Source: Actinomycetota bacterium
Lineage (GTDB): Bacteria > Actinomycetota > Actinomycetes > S36-B12 > GCA-2699445
Length of the DNA: 64,000 bases
Reading direction: 5' to 3'
Assembly (NCBI GenBank): GCA_020438795.1
Contig: JAGQTY010000011.1
Span: 1 to 64,000 of the forward strand
Shown here: positions 27,789 to 37,404 of the stretch, one piece after another
How the letters are laid out: every line of letters starts with the position of its first letter
Position numbering within the stretch: the first letter of the stretch is position 1
Notes under the pieces: generated by a model
Seen by the model: the letters and a program-made list of their open reading frames with translations, nothing else
Told to the model about the DNA's origin: nothing
Database searches by the model: none
Program-made: the position numbers and the translations under genes

Positions 27789-29065
27789 ACAGCATCGTCG
27801 CCTACTTCCTCCTCGCATTCCTGCTGATCGTGATCGCGTGGCTCACCGTCGCGGCAGACACTGCCATCGACCGGCTGTCCAAGGCACACATCGCCGAGAT
27901 CGAGGAGACCGACCCCCGCAAGGCCGCGCGCCTGCAGTCGCTGGCGGAGAACCCCGCAAGGTATGTCAACGCGCTGCTCCTGCTGCGCAGCCTCACCAGC
28001 CTGGGTGCATTCGCCTTCCTGGCCCTGGCGCTGCTGGATCTGCTGAGCTGGCCCAGCGGCTGGGTGCTGACCTTGGCCACGGTCATCATGGCCGTCGTCA
28101 GTTTCGTCGTGCTGGGAGTCTCCGCCAGGACGACGGGCAGGCAACGCACCTACACGGTCGCCTCGGCTACCGCCTGGTTCGTGCGCCCGGTGACGGCTGT
28201 CATCCACCCGATCACCGCGCTGCTGATCCATCTCGGCAACGCCATCACACCCGGCCCGGGCTTCCGCACCGGCCCCTTCTCATCGCAGGCGGAGTTCGCC
28301 GAGGTGCTCGACGCAGCCGAGGCGTCCAGAGTGATTGAGGCCGGGGAACGGCAGATGATCCGCTCGGTGTTCGCTCTCGGTGACACCATCGCCCGCGAGG
28401 TGATGGTCCCGCGGACCGACATGGTGTTCATCGAGTCCGACAAGAACCTGCGGCAGGCGCTGTCGTTGGGGCTGCGTTCCGGCTACTCGCGCATACCGGT
28501 GGTGGGGGAGGATCCGGACGACATGCTGGGAGTAGTGTTCCTCAAGGACATCGTCCGCAGGGTCTTCGAGGACCGCAGCGCCGAACTCGGTCTGCGGGTC
28601 GCCGACCTGATGCGCCCGGTGCACTTCGTACCGGACTCCAAGCCCGCCGACGACCTGCTCGGTGAGATGCAGGCGAAGCGGGAGCACATGGCGATCGTGG
28701 TCGACGAGTTCGGTGGCACTGCCGGGCTGGTGACCATCGAGGACATCCTTGAGGAGATCGTCGGCGAGATCGACGACGAGTACGACACGTCGGCCCCCGA
28801 CGTGGAGCGGATATCCGACGGCGAACTCGTGCTCAGCTCCAGACTCTCGATCGAACACCTGATGGAGGAGACCGGTATCGATCTCGATCCCGAGGAGGAG
28901 AGCGTCGAGACGGTCGGCGGTCTCATGGGCCGGCGTCTCGGCCGGGTGCCAATACCCGGAGCGCAGATCGAGGAGCAGGGCTGGCGCTTCAAGGCGCAGG
29001 CCGGCACCGGGCGGCGCAACCAGGTCACCTCGATCAGGGCGGTCCGTATCGGGGCAGAGGAGTGA
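27785..29065 (+). CDS. CorC/HlyC-type CBS-domain membrane protein
   Basis: The 426-aa protein has an N-terminal DUF21 domain with about three or four transmembrane helices (residues 1-150), a CBS pair (about 200-320, starting MVPRTDMVFIES) and a C-terminal CorC/HlyC FAD-like domain (from about 340). Members take part in magnesium efflux or homeostasis; older annotations as haemolysins are not supported. The position between ybeY and era is conserved in Actinomycetota. The GTG start overlaps the ybeY stop. Confidence 0.92.
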   Translation: MNSIVAYFLLAFLLIVIAWLTVAADTAIDRLSKAHIAEIEETDPRKAARLQSLAENPARYVNALLLLRSLTSLGAFAFLALALLDLLSWPSGWVLTLATVIMAVVSFVVLGVSARTTGRQRTYTVASATAWFVRPVTAVIHPITALLIHLGNAITPGPGFRTGPFSSQAEFAEVLDAAEASRVIEAGERQMIRSVFALGDTIAREVMVPRTDMVFIESDKNLRQALSLGLRSGYSRIPVVGEDPDDMLGVVFLKDIVRRVFEDRSAELGLRVADLMRPVHFVPDSKPADDLLGEMQAKREHMAIVVDEFGGTAGLVTIEDILEEIVGEIDDEYDTSAPDVERISDGELVLSSRLSIEHLMEETGIDLDPEEESVETVGGLMGRRLGRVPIPGAQIEEQGWRFKAQAGTGRRNQVTSIRAVRIGAEE

Positions 29066-29067
29066 GG

Positions 29068-29991
29068 ATGGCTGAGTACCACAGTGGTTTCGCCTGCGTC
29101 GTGGGGCGCCCCAACGTCGGCAAGTCGACACTGGTGAACACACTGATCGGCCAGGATGTCGCGATCACCTCGCCCACGCCGCAGACGACACGACACTCGA
29201 TAAGGGGCATCGTGTCGCAACCGGACCGGCAACTGGTGCTGGTGGACACCCCGGGGCTCCACAAGCCCCGAACTGTGCTCGGCAAGCGGCTCAACGAGCT
29301 CGTCCGGGAGACCTGGGCAACCGTGGATGTGCTTGTCATGTGTGTGCCTGCCGATCAGCGCGTGGGACCGGGGGACCGCTTCATCGCCTCGCAGCTCGGC
29401 CGCTCGGCGGCCCGCGGGGCTGCCACGGTGGCCGTCGTCACCAAGACCGATCTCGCGGACCGGGACCGGACCGCAGAACAACTGCTCGAGGTATCCGGGC
29501 TGAGCGAACAGATCGGCCGGGACTGGACCGAGATCATTCCTGTGAGCGTGCGATCGGGCGAGAACGTCGAGACGCTCAAGCAGGTGCTGCTCGGGTTGCT
29601 CCCCGTCGGGCCGCAGCTGTATCCCGAGGACGAGATCACCGACGAGCCCACCGCCACCTTCATCGCCGAGGCGATCCGTCATGCAGCGATGCAGGAGATG
29701 CACGACGAACTGCCGCACTCGCTGGCGGTGCAGGTGGAATCCGTGACACCCCGGGCCGACCGCCCGGAAACGGACCCGCTCACTGACGTGGAAGCGACGA
29801 TCTTCGTTGAGCGGGACAGCCAGAAGCCCATCGTGCTCGGCCGCAAGGGGGCCGGTATCCGCAGGATCGGCACACAGGCCCGCGAGCGGATCGAGCCGTT
29901 GCTCGGCACAAGGGTCTACCTGGACCTCCGGGTCAAGGTCGCCAAGGACTGGCAGAAGGACCCGAAGCAACTGCGCAGGCTGGGGTTCTGA
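29068..29991 (+). CDS. era: GTPase Era
   Basis: Era binds the 16S rRNA 3' end and acts in 30S assembly and cell cycle. The 307-aa protein has the G1 motif GRPNVGKST, G3 DTPGLHKP, G4 TKTD, and the C-terminal KH domain with GRKGAGIRRIGTQARERIE. ATG 29068 is preferred to GTG 29062 because GAGGAG (29057-29062) has normal spacing only to the ATG. It follows the CBS gene by 2 nt. Confidence 0.97.
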   Translation: MAEYHSGFACVVGRPNVGKSTLVNTLIGQDVAITSPTPQTTRHSIRGIVSQPDRQLVLVDTPGLHKPRTVLGKRLNELVRETWATVDVLVMCVPADQRVGPGDRFIASQLGRSAARGAATVAVVTKTDLADRDRTAEQLLEVSGLSEQIGRDWTEIIPVSVRSGENVETLKQVLLGLLPVGPQLYPEDEITDEPTATFIAEAIRHAAMQEMHDELPHSLAVQVESVTPRADRPETDPLTDVEATIFVERDSQKPIVLGRKGAGIRRIGTQARERIEPLLGTRVYLDLRVKVAKDWQKDPKQLRRLGF

Positions 29992-30030
29992 GGTGGCGCT
30001 CGAGGACGGCGGGTCCTGAGTCAGGCTGGG

Positions 30031-31245
30031 TCAGTGCGGCTCGCTCGGCGATGAGGTCGCCTGGGCGACCTCCTCCTCGGCGTGTTCGATCGTCGGGTCG
30101 TCGTCCTTGTGATCGCGCATCTCGGAGATCAGTTCATACCGAGACCCGTAGGTGTCGATCACGGCGAGGATGGCCGCGGCGATCGGGATGCCGATCAGGG
30201 CGCCGATCGGGCCCCACACCGCCGCACCGATGAACACCGCGGCCAGTGCGACGGCCGGGTGGATGTCCATCGTTGCGCGGCTGACACGCGGGGTCAGTAC
30301 GTAGTTCTCGATCTGCTGGTATACGGTCGCGAAGATCACGATCCAGACCGCAAGGATCGGTTTGTCGAGCGCGCCGATGAGCACGGGGACGGCCACGCCG
30401 ATGTAGGTGCCGATCGTGGGGATCAGCTGGCTGGCGAACCCGGCGAAAATACCCATGGGCAGCCAGTAGGGCAGGTCGATGATCAGGAAGAAGATCGAAT
30501 GGGCCAGTGCTGAGATACTCGCGAGGATCAGCTTGCTGATGACGAAGCCACCGGTCTTGGCCAGGCTGATGTCCCAGACGGTGATCATCACCTTCTGCTG
30601 CCGGGGTGGCAGCCAGGAGGCGATCGTCCGGCGCAGTCGTGGCCCGTCGGCGGCGATGTAGAACGAGAAGACCAGGACGGTGAAGATGTCGAAGATCACC
30701 GAGAAGGCGACGCCGAGGGCGCCCACGATCCCACCTGCGAAGTCGGTGGCGAAGCCGGCCACTGCGCTGGCGTCGATGTTGAGCTGGCCGATGATGTCGT
30801 TCGGGTTGATGTTGAGGTCGAAGGTGCTGTTGAGCCAGGCGACCACCTCGGTCACGATGCCGGGCAGTGACTGCACGAACTCGGCCAGCTGGGCGGAGAA
30901 CACCCCACCCAGCAGGATCAACGTGATCACCGCGATCACGAAGCCTACGAAGAGTGTGATTCCGGTCCCGAACCCTCGTCGCAGACCCCGGCGCTCGAAG
31001 AACCGGATGGAGGGTTCCATGGCGATCGCGATGAGCCAGGCGAGCAGGATCAGGAACAGGAAGTGGCCGATGGCTCCGAAGATCCAGATGGCCAGTGTGT
31101 AGAGCGTGAGAATCACCAGGATGATGACGAGCGCGCGACGAAGCCACTTCGGTTCGAAGGCGATCAGCTGGACGTCGTCACTGACCGGACGTGTTCCGGA
31201 CTCCGGCTCTTCGCCGGAACTCCTCGCACCACGTGAACCCGCCAC
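30031..31245 (-). CDS. AI-2E family transporter (PerM/YdiK-like)
   Basis: The 404-aa polytopic protein has about eight hydrophobic segments and the family features GIPIAAAILAVIDTY near the C terminus and LPYWLPMGIFAGFASQLIPTIG in the middle (split here). Family members export AI-2, sodium/protons or are of unknown substrate; assignment to AI-2 is not supported by sequence. Charged tails lie at both ends. GTG 31245 is preceded by a -10 box TAATTT with 7-nt spacing, which indicates a leaderless start. It is divergent from recO. Confidence 0.85.
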   Translation of the reverse strand: MAGSRGARSSGEEPESGTRPVSDDVQLIAFEPKWLRRALVIILVILTLYTLAIWIFGAIGHFLFLILLAWLIAIAMEPSIRFFERRGLRRGFGTGITLFVGFVIAVITLILLGGVFSAQLAEFVQSLPGIVTEVVAWLNSTFDLNINPNDIIGQLNIDASAVAGFATDFAGGIVGALGVAFSVIFDIFTVLVFSFYIAADGPRLRRTIASWLPPRQQKVMITVWDISLAKTGGFVISKLILASISALAHSIFFLIIDLPYWLPMGIFAGFASQLIPTIGTYIGVAVPVLIGALDKPILAVWIVIFATVYQQIENYVLTPRVSRATMDIHPAVALAAVFIGAAVWGPIGALIGIPIAAAILAVIDTYGSRYELISEMRDHKDDDPTIEHAEEEVAQATSSPSEPH

Positions 31246-31258
31246 ACTTCAGAAATTA
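31243..31258 (-). promoter_or_regulatory. Leaderless promoter of the AI-2E family gene
   Basis: On the minus strand TAATTT (31258-31253) is followed by 7 nt and GTG (31245-31243). Confidence 0.6.
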
Positions 31259-31308
31259 GACGCTGCGCCGCGGCGTGGCTCGCTGACCCGCCGCACCGTG
31301 ATCGGTGG

Positions 31309-31323
31309 GATACTGAAGGTGTG
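31309..31323 (+). promoter_or_regulatory. Leaderless promoter of recO
   Basis: GATACT (31309-31314) is followed by 6 nt and the GTG start at 31321. Confidence 0.5.
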
Positions 31324-32061
31324 CCGTCCTACAACGACGAGGGTGTGGTCCTGCGAACCCACAAGCTGGGTGAAGCAGACCGGATTGTCACGATTCTGAC
31401 CCGCGGCAACGGTCGGGTTCGGGCGGTCGTCAAGGGTGTCCGACGCGTGGGGAGCCGTTTCGGCGCCAGTTGCGAACCGCTGAGTCACATTGATGTGCAG
31501 TTGTACGAAGGCCGCAATCTGGACAGGATGACCCAAGCCGTCATCCGCAGGTCGTACGGAACCGAGCTGGCTGGGGACTATCCGGACTGGACCGCTGCGA
31601 TCGCGCTGGCCGAAGTGGCGGAACGGCTGACCCCCGTGGAGCGCGAGGCGAATCTGCAGCAGTACCTGCTGCTCATCGGGGCGCTGCGTGCGATCTGCGA
31701 TGACCGCAGGGACGCCAACCTGGTGCTCGACGCGTTCGTGCTGCGCTCCATGGCAGTGGCCGGGTGGTCCGCCTCTTTCCATGACTGTGCACGCTGTGGC
31801 GCTGCGGGTCCCTGGCGTTCCTTCCAGCTGGCCAGCGGTGGAAGCGTCTGTGATGCGTGCCGGCAGTACGGGGCCACAACACCCCGTCCACAGACGGTGG
31901 CGCTGCTCGGGGCGCTGCTGAGTGGGGACTGGGACGAGGCGACGACCGCTGGGCCGCAGGTGCGCTCCGAAGCCAGCGGTCTGGTCGCGGCATTCCTGCA
32001 GTGGCACTCGGAGCGGGGCCTCAGGTCCTGGCCCCTGGTGGAAAGGGCTGGTTCGGTATGA
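31321..32061 (+). CDS. recO: DNA repair protein RecO
   Basis: RecO anneals single-stranded DNA and loads RecA with RecR in gap repair. The 246-aa protein starts with the OB-fold segment [21 protein letters not shown] and has the zinc motif CARCG followed by CDACRQYG (about 157-182). The GTG start has a -10 box 6 nt upstream. It overlaps uppS through ATGA. The era-recO-uppS series is conserved; here the AI-2E gene on the opposite strand separates era from recO. Confidence 0.94.
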   Translation: MPSYNDEGVVLRTHKLGEADRIVTILTRGNGRVRAVVKGVRRVGSRFGASCEPLSHIDVQLYEGRNLDRMTQAVIRRSYGTELAGDYPDWTAAIALAEVAERLTPVEREANLQQYLLLIGALRAICDDRRDANLVLDAFVLRSMAVAGWSASFHDCARCGAAGPWRSFQLASGGSVCDACRQYGATTPRPQTVALLGALLSGDWDEATTAGPQVRSEASGLVAAFLQWHSERGLRSWPLVERAGSV

Positions 32062-32837
32062 GCAACACACCCCAGCCCCCGAGCCCGCACAGCAGCGGCG
32101 TGCCGCCCCCACACTTCGACTCGCTGCCCACCCATGTCGCCATCGTGATGGACGGTAATGGTCGTTGGGCCAAGGAACGCGGGCTGCCCCGGACCGAGGG
32201 CCATCGGATGGGGGAGCACTCCCTGTGGGACGTCGTCCATGGTGCGCTGGAACTCGGCATCCCATGGTTGTCCGTCTATGCCTTCTCGACCGAGAACTGG
32301 CGCCGATCCCCTGACGAGGTGCGCTTCCTGATGGGCTTCAACCGCGAGGTGCTACGCCGCCGACGCGATGAGATGAACCGGTTGGGGGTCCGCGTACGGT
32401 GGGCGGGGCGTCGGCCCAGGCTGTGGAAGTCCGTGGTGTCCGAGCTCGAGGAGGCCGAGGCGCTCACCGCAGGCAACCGGACGATGAACTTCACCATGTG
32501 CGTCAACTACGGGGGCCGGGCCGAGATTCTGGATGCCGCCGCCGGGGTGGCCAGGGATGTAAAGGCCGGCCGGCTCTCTGCCAACCGGATCACGGAGAAG
32601 ACGTTCAGCCGCTATCTCGACGAACCGGACATGCCCGATGTCGATCTGTTCATCCGGTCCTCCGGTGAACAACGGATCAGCAACTTCCTGCTGTGGCAGG
32701 CGGCGTATGCGGAGATGGTCTTCCTGCCGGAACTGTGGCCTGACTTCGACCGGCGCCAGTTGTGGACCGCACTTGAGCAGTATGGTGGCCGCGATCGTCG
32801 CTACGGCGGTGCTCAGCCGAATCAGCCTGCCGAGTGA
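32058..32837 (+). CDS. uppS: Isoprenyl (undecaprenyl) diphosphate synthase
   Basis: This cis-prenyltransferase makes the long polyprenyl diphosphate used as lipid carrier for cell-wall sugars. The 259-aa protein shows [30 protein letters not shown] and [15 protein letters not shown], all conserved. A proline-rich 18-residue N terminus precedes the domain. ATG 32058 overlaps the recO stop. Product chain length (decaprenyl as in mycobacteria or undecaprenyl) cannot be read from the sequence. Confidence 0.95.
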   Translation: MSNTPQPPSPHSSGVPPPHFDSLPTHVAIVMDGNGRWAKERGLPRTEGHRMGEHSLWDVVHGALELGIPWLSVYAFSTENWRRSPDEVRFLMGFNREVLRRRRDEMNRLGVRVRWAGRRPRLWKSVVSELEEAEALTAGNRTMNFTMCVNYGGRAEILDAAAGVARDVKAGRLSANRITEKTFSRYLDEPDMPDVDLFIRSSGEQRISNFLLWQAAYAEMVFLPELWPDFDRRQLWTALEQYGGRDRRYGGAQPNQPAE

Positions 32838-33061
32838 GCAACCCGCGCACGACGACCGGGCAAGCCTCGGACATCGGGGTGGTGCTGAGTGGAGACACCC
32901 TGCGCGAAGCGTTCGGCGGGGCCGGTGCCTGTCGTGGACATGGTCCGGACTTGCCGCAGCCGGTGCTGCTTTGCGAGGATGGACGAGGTGACGCTTGGTC
33001 ACCGGTCCACCGTGCTCAGCTGAGCGTGGAGCCGAACCATACGGGCGCAGGGGGCGCAGAA

Positions 33062-33442
33062 GTGTCGAACAAACCTCGGAGCAAGCAGACCCGCACCCGA
33101 CGGCCGCAGCCGAAGGTCGGTCAGCCGACCCGGCAGGCACCCACGCAGCAGGCCACAGGCTGGCGCCGGAAGCTGGAGCTGCGCACCGGCCCACTGCTCG
33201 TGATGTTGCACCAGATGCCGCGCTGGGTGCTCCCCGTCGCACTCGCGGCGCTGCTCTTCTTCGGCCTGATCCTCGGCGACTCACTGGCCTGGCTCGGTGG
33301 CATCTGCCTGATCCTCATCGCGCTGTTCCTGGGCTGGCTGCTGGTGCTCTCCTGGCCGATGCTGTCGGCGGGGTCCCGGTTCATGCGGGGCGTGGTGGTC
33401 GTGATGGTCTTCGGCGTGGCCATCTTCAAGTTCGTGGGCTGA
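33062..33442 (+). CDS. Small basic two-helix membrane protein
   Basis: The 126-aa protein has a basic N terminus (SNKPRSKQTRTRRPQPK) and two or three hydrophobic helices (from about residue 55 on), ending FGVAIFKFVG. It resembles short DUF6703-type membrane proteins of Actinomycetota, a tentative match from memory. GTG 33062 is chosen because AGGGGG precedes it. The frame is open back to GTG 32834, which overlaps the uppS stop, but that extension is low in recognisable composition. The 224-bp stretch 32838-33061 otherwise shows nothing. Confidence 0.6.
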   Translation: MSNKPRSKQTRTRRPQPKVGQPTRQAPTQQATGWRRKLELRTGPLLVMLHQMPRWVLPVALAALLFFGLILGDSLAWLGGICLILIALFLGWLLVLSWPMLSAGSRFMRGVVVVMVFGVAIFKFVG

Positions 33443-33462
33443 GTACGCGCCCACCAGGTAGC

Positions 33463-33855
33463 TCAGCCGTCGGCATCTGCGCGCGGGGTTTGTGGCTCGG
33501 TGCCGGGGCGCTGCGGTCCACTGGTGCTGGCATCGACGGCGAGGTCGCTCGCTTCGACTCCGGTCGTCCTTGAGTCGGCCAGAACCTCGAAGGCGCTGGG
33601 CTGATCCAGCATGAACTGCTGAATGGGCCCCACCGCCATCTTGAACTCGAAGCTTGACAGGGAACGCCGGTAGCTACCGACGTCCTCCCACAAGGAAGCC
33701 AGACAGTAGGCACGGGGGTCGTCCGGGCTGCGCCCCAACCAGCCATCACGGTACCCGGGCCGGTCTCGCAGTGCGGCAAGCACAGCCGACAAACTGTCGA
33801 CGAGTGGAGTAATGTCCACGGAGGGCGGCAGATCGAACCGCATGAGGACCAGCAT
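33463..33855 (-). CDS. Antibiotic-biosynthesis-monooxygenase-fold protein
   Basis: The 130-aa protein starts [13 protein letters not shown], contains [20 protein letters not shown] and ends in a charged low-complexity tail. The ferredoxin-like pattern of a dimeric alpha-beta barrel (ABM) protein is visible, with [19 protein letters not shown]. Members are oxygenases, haem-degrading enzymes or unknown; no catalytic residues can be assigned. Starts at 33864 and 33843 are also possible. It is convergent with the small membrane protein and divergent from glyS. Confidence 0.65.
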   Translation of the reverse strand: MLVLMRFDLPPSVDITPLVDSLSAVLAALRDRPGYRDGWLGRSPDDPRAYCLASLWEDVGSYRRSLSSFEFKMAVGPIQQFMLDQPSAFEVLADSRTTGVEASDLAVDASTSGPQRPGTEPQTPRADADG

Positions 33856-33987
33856 GGTCCCCATTGTGTCGCGTGCCGGTGCCTGCTCGGGCGTGGTCTG
33901 CCGGGACTGGCGAAACGATATGCTTGTCAGCAGGCCGGAACCGCGACTCTCGTCGCAGCGGCCCGCCCCGTCAATGGAAGGAAATCT

Positions 33988-35358
33988 GTGGCAGACCGCG
34001 TGGACGCTGTCGTCAACCTGTGCAAGCGGCGTGGCTTCGTCTTCCCCTCCTCCGAGATATATGGTGGCACCCGCTCCGCCTGGGACTACGGTCCGCTCGG
34101 CGTGGAGCTCAAGGAGAACATCAAGGCACAGTGGTGGCAGGCGGTGGTCCGGGGACGGGCCGATGTGGTGGGGATCGACTCGAGTGTCATCCTGGCGCCG
34201 CAGGTCTGGGTCGCCTCGGGGCACATCGAGGCGTTCGTGGATCCACTGACCGAGTGCCGCAGCTGCCACCACCGTTTCCGCTACGACCACCTGTTCGAGG
34301 AGTTCGAGGAACGCAAGGGCCGTCCGGCGGCCGACATCTCCGAGATTCCCTGCCCCAACTGCGGGGCCAAGGGGGAGTTCACCGAGCCTCGGGAGTTCAA
34401 CGGTCTGCTGCGGACCTCGATCGGACCTGTCGAGGACGAGGGCGCTGTGCACTACCTACGGCCCGAGACCGCTCAGGGCATCTTCACGAACTTCGCCAAC
34501 GTGATGACGACTGCTCGCATGAAACCGCCCTTCGGCATCGGCCAGACGGGTAAGTCGTTCCGCAATGAGATCACGCCGGGCAACTTCATCTTCCGCACCC
34601 GTGAATTCGAACAGATGGAGATGGAGTTCTTCGTCCCGCCCGGTGAGGACGAGACCTGGCACGACTACTGGCTCGATGAGCGGGAGCGCTGGTACACCGA
34701 TCTCGGTATCGATCCTGCGAACCTGCGACGCTTCGAGCACCCGAAGGACAAGCTCTCCCACTACTCCAAGCGAACCGTGGACCTCGAATACCGCTTCGAG
34801 TTCAAGGGATCGCAGTGGGCGGAACTCGAGGGGATCGCCAATCGCACCGATTTCGACCTGCGAACGCACATGGAGCATTCCGGTGTCGACCTGACCTACC
34901 GGGACCCGGCGACCGGGGAGCGCTGGATCCCTTACGTCATCGAGCCCGCAGCGGGGCTGACTCGTTGCGTGCTGGCCTTCCTGCTTGACGCCTACGCAGA
35001 GGACGAGGCGCCCAACGCGAAAGGTGGGGTGGATCGACGTACGGTGATGCGTTTCGATCGGCGACTGGCCCCGGTGAAGGCGGCCGTGCTGCCGCTGTCC
35101 CGCAATGCGGACCTGTCGCCGAAGGCCAAGGACCTCGCCCAGGAACTACGAGCGCACTGGAACGTCACCTTCGACGACGCCGGCGCCATCGGGCGCAGGT
35201 ACCGGCGCAATGACGAGATCGGCACGCCGTTCTGCGTCACGGTGGACTTCGACAGCCTCGAGGATGACGCTATCACCATCCGGGAACGGGACACCATGGC
35301 GCAGGAACGGGTGGCGATCGGTCAGGTGGTGCCCTGGTTGGCCGAGCACCTGAAGTAG
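33988..35358 (+). CDS. glyS: Glycyl-tRNA synthetase (class II, single chain)
   Basis: The enzyme charges tRNA-Gly. The 456-aa protein is of the dimeric, eukaryote-like type: [19 protein letters not shown], the zinc motif CRSCHHRF with [36 protein letters not shown] and the class II motif 3 region [14 protein letters not shown]. The GTG has AAGGAAA upstream. A possible -10 box TATGCT lies about 65 bp upstream. It is the usual gene at this position in Actinomycetota. Confidence 0.97.
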   Translation: MADRVDAVVNLCKRRGFVFPSSEIYGGTRSAWDYGPLGVELKENIKAQWWQAVVRGRADVVGIDSSVILAPQVWVASGHIEAFVDPLTECRSCHHRFRYDHLFEEFEERKGRPAADISEIPCPNCGAKGEFTEPREFNGLLRTSIGPVEDEGAVHYLRPETAQGIFTNFANVMTTARMKPPFGIGQTGKSFRNEITPGNFIFRTREFEQMEMEFFVPPGEDETWHDYWLDERERWYTDLGIDPANLRRFEHPKDKLSHYSKRTVDLEYRFEFKGSQWAELEGIANRTDFDLRTHMEHSGVDLTYRDPATGERWIPYVIEPAAGLTRCVLAFLLDAYAEDEAPNAKGGVDRRTVMRFDRRLAPVKAAVLPLSRNADLSPKAKDLAQELRAHWNVTFDDAGAIGRRYRRNDEIGTPFCVTVDFDSLEDDAITIRERDTMAQERVAIGQVVPWLAEHLK

Positions 35359-35436
35359 GTGTTGGTCTGCGCCCGACACGAGTTCCCACCACGGGACTTG
35401 CCTGGCATTAACTTCTGGTGAAGATGTCGGCCAGGT

Positions 35437-35450
35437 GTTGCATCTGCAAC
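35437..35450. promoter_or_regulatory. Palindrome upstream of apbE-like gene
   Basis: GTTGCATCTGCAAC is a 6-bp inverted repeat with a 2-nt centre, a usual size for a dimeric repressor site. It lies in the 249-bp gap between glyS and the ApbE-like gene, 158 bp before its ATG. The rest of the gap holds no gene. Confidence 0.4.
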
Positions 35451-35607
35451 CAAGGTCGGGAATGCTCGAAGGCAGGTCACCGATCGGCTCCCTTCGCCGA
35501 TGATGTCCCGGATCGTGGATTACGGCACTTCTATCGCTCGTCGGTCCGGGTGGCTGAACACCGGCTCCGGTGTTCGGATCCACGGTGATCGGACTGGAGG
35601 GGACCGG

Positions 35608-36348
35608 ATGTACGCCGATCTCGACTTCCCGGCCATGGCCACGCGCATCAGGCTCACGATCCTGGTGTCGGGACAACCGGAGGCGAACCGTCTCGGGGCC
35701 CTCCTCGGTCGTGTCTTCGAGGAGGCCGATCGGCGCTTCAACGCCGCTCGGTCCGACTCGGAGATCAGCAGAATCCGCCGGGGAGAGCTCTCGGAGCAGG
35801 ACGCCAGCGAGGAGATACAACGGGTGCTGGACCGCTGTCGTCTCGTGTTCGCGATGACCGATGGCGCCTTCACGGTCCGGACACCTGAGGGGGACCTTGA
35901 CGTCGCCGGAGTTGCCAAGGGGTGGGCGCTCAAGCGGGCCAGTGAGTGGTTGCTCGAGCATCAGTACTCGGATTGGCGCCTGGCTGCCGACGGCGACGTG
36001 CTCACGTCCGGCCAGGGTCCCGGGGGTGACTGGCAGGTCGAGATCCATGACCGCAGCGACAACAGCATCACCACACTGGCCGTGAACGGACATGCGCTGG
36101 CGACGACCGGACCCGGGTCGGGAATCATCAGGGCCTCCGCTGGAGCGACACCGTACGAAGCCGGGGCGGCCACGGTGGTCGGACCCTGTATTGACATCGC
36201 GGATGCCCTCGCGACGGGCAGCTGGGCGCTGGGCAGAGCCGCGATTTCGGTGCTTGACCGGGTTCCGGAGTATCATCTGATGATGGTGACGGACGAGGGT
36301 GTCCAGTTTTCTCACGGTTTCCCCCGAGAGACATTGATGCCCGCGTGA
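35608..36348 (+). CDS. ApbE-type FAD:protein FMN transferase
   Basis: ApbE enzymes attach FMN from FAD to Thr/Ser of flavoprotein substrates. The 246-aa protein shows DLDVAGVAKGWALKRA, VNGHALATTGPGSG and ATVVGPCIDIADALATGSWALG, which match the FAD- and Mg-binding regions. It lacks a lipoprotein signal. ATG 35608 is set by GGAGGGG five bases upstream, and the in-frame extension upstream has no support. Substrate proteins are not visible in the window. It is shorter than the usual 300-340 aa. Confidence 0.8.
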   Translation: MYADLDFPAMATRIRLTILVSGQPEANRLGALLGRVFEEADRRFNAARSDSEISRIRRGELSEQDASEEIQRVLDRCRLVFAMTDGAFTVRTPEGDLDVAGVAKGWALKRASEWLLEHQYSDWRLAADGDVLTSGQGPGGDWQVEIHDRSDNSITTLAVNGHALATTGPGSGIIRASAGATPYEAGAATVVGPCIDIADALATGSWALGRAAISVLDRVPEYHLMMVTDEGVQFSHGFPRETLMPA

Positions 36349-36410
36349 CCCGGCGGTGATCCGGGCCCTCCGTCGTTGGGAAAACGATCTTGATTTCCGA
36401 TTCGTTCGGG

Positions 36411-36426
36411 TAGGGTGTGGCGAGTG
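36411..36426 (+). promoter_or_regulatory. Leaderless promoter of the secreted metalloprotease-like gene
   Basis: TAGGGT (36411-36416) is followed by 7 nt and GTG 36424. A TTGATT sequence about 15 bp upstream of the -10 box is a weak -35. Confidence 0.55.
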
Positions 36427-37404
36427 CGTAGCTCCGTTCTGGTCGTCGGTGCGCTGCTGCTCGCCGGTCTGGCGGCGCTCGTGGCCCACCCGACCGGACT
36501 TGACGGTTCGGCCGCTGCAGCAGCCCTGACCCCTCCCGGTGAACTGGTCAATCTGCTCGATCGCGCGGACCCGGTCAAACCTGAGCGCACGAGCAGCACG
36601 CGAGGAGTGCACTTCCGGGTTGCGCCGGGCAGGTCTGGCGTCACCGGCAATCACAAGCTGAAGACGTTCACGGTCGAGGTCGAGCGCGGCATCGACATCG
36701 ACATCAACCGGTTCGCGGCCGAGGTCGAGGACCGCCTGTTCGACCATCGCAGCTGGGCCAACGTGGATGGCCGTTCCCTGCAACGGGTCTCGGGACCCGA
36801 TCCGGACTTCCGGGTGTCTCTGACCACTGGGGCATCGGTGGACACCCTCTGCTATCCGCGCCACACCGCCGGCATCGTCTCCTGCAACACCGGCGAACGG
36901 GCGGTCCTCAACATTCTGCGGTGGCGCAAGGGTGCCCCGGACTTTCCGACCCTGGAGGGTTACCGGACCTACCTCATCAACCATGAGGTGGGCCACGGTT
37001 TCGGCAAGGGACACGTCTACTGTCCCGCCAAGGGCGGGCCCGGCCGGTTGATGATGCAGCAGACGTTCATGGGACCCCGGCCATGTCCCCCGGAGAATCA
37101 TGCGCGCCCCAACGCCGAGCAGTTCACCTCCGAGTGCCGGATCGAGACGCAGGCTGACGGCAACTACTTGGTCGTTCGTGGCGCGGTCACTGCGACACCT
37201 CGGCGCGTGAAGGTCGACCTGAACACGGTGGGTGGACCGGACGGCCACGGAGTGGGCCGGGTCACCACAACCCCCGACGGTGAGTTCGAGGTGCAACTGC
37301 CGGTGGAATCGCTCGGTGTACAGCAGTCCGGTATCGCGGTCTCCTTCCCCGGTGATCGAGATCTGGGCTCCTGTGGCGCCCAGACCGACATTCTGGGCGG
37401 ATGA
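36424..37404 (+). CDS. Secreted DUF3152-type protein with a metzincin-like zinc motif
   Basis: The 326-aa protein has an N-terminal signal or anchor helix (SVLVVGALLLAGLAALVA). A metzincin-like motif HEVGHGFGKGH (187-197) follows, with a Met-containing turn RLMMQQ about 15 residues later. The rest includes paired cysteines. The form fits DUF3152 proteins of Actinomycetota, which have no confirmed function. Residues about 225-326 form a second beta-rich domain. The GTG at 36424 is chosen on the -10 box; GTG 36415 is an alternative. The gene overlaps dusB by four bases. Confidence 0.8.
   Translation: MRSSVLVVGALLLAGLAALVAHPTGLDGSAAAAALTPPGELVNLLDRADPVKPERTSSTRGVHFRVAPGRSGVTGNHKLKTFTVEVERGIDIDINRFAAEVEDRLFDHRSWANVDGRSLQRVSGPDPDFRVSLTTGASVDTLCYPRHTAGIVSCNTGERAVLNILRWRKGAPDFPTLEGYRTYLINHEVGHGFGKGHVYCPAKGGPGRLMMQQTFMGPRPCPPENHARPNAEQFTSECRIETQADGNYLVVRGAVTATPRRVKVDLNTVGGPDGHGVGRVTTTPDGEFEVQLPVESLGVQQSGIAVSFPGDRDLGSCGAQTDILGG

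Noticed and set aside
32838-33061. N-terminal extension of the small membrane protein back to 32834
   Set aside because: The frame stays open and starts with a GTGA overlap with uppS, but the extension has no clear family pattern and a better ribosome binding site (AGGGGG) serves GTG 33062.
35146-37296. 716-codon open frame antisense to the apbE-like and DUF3152 genes
   Set aside because: It lies across three real genes and two gaps and shows no recognisable motif.
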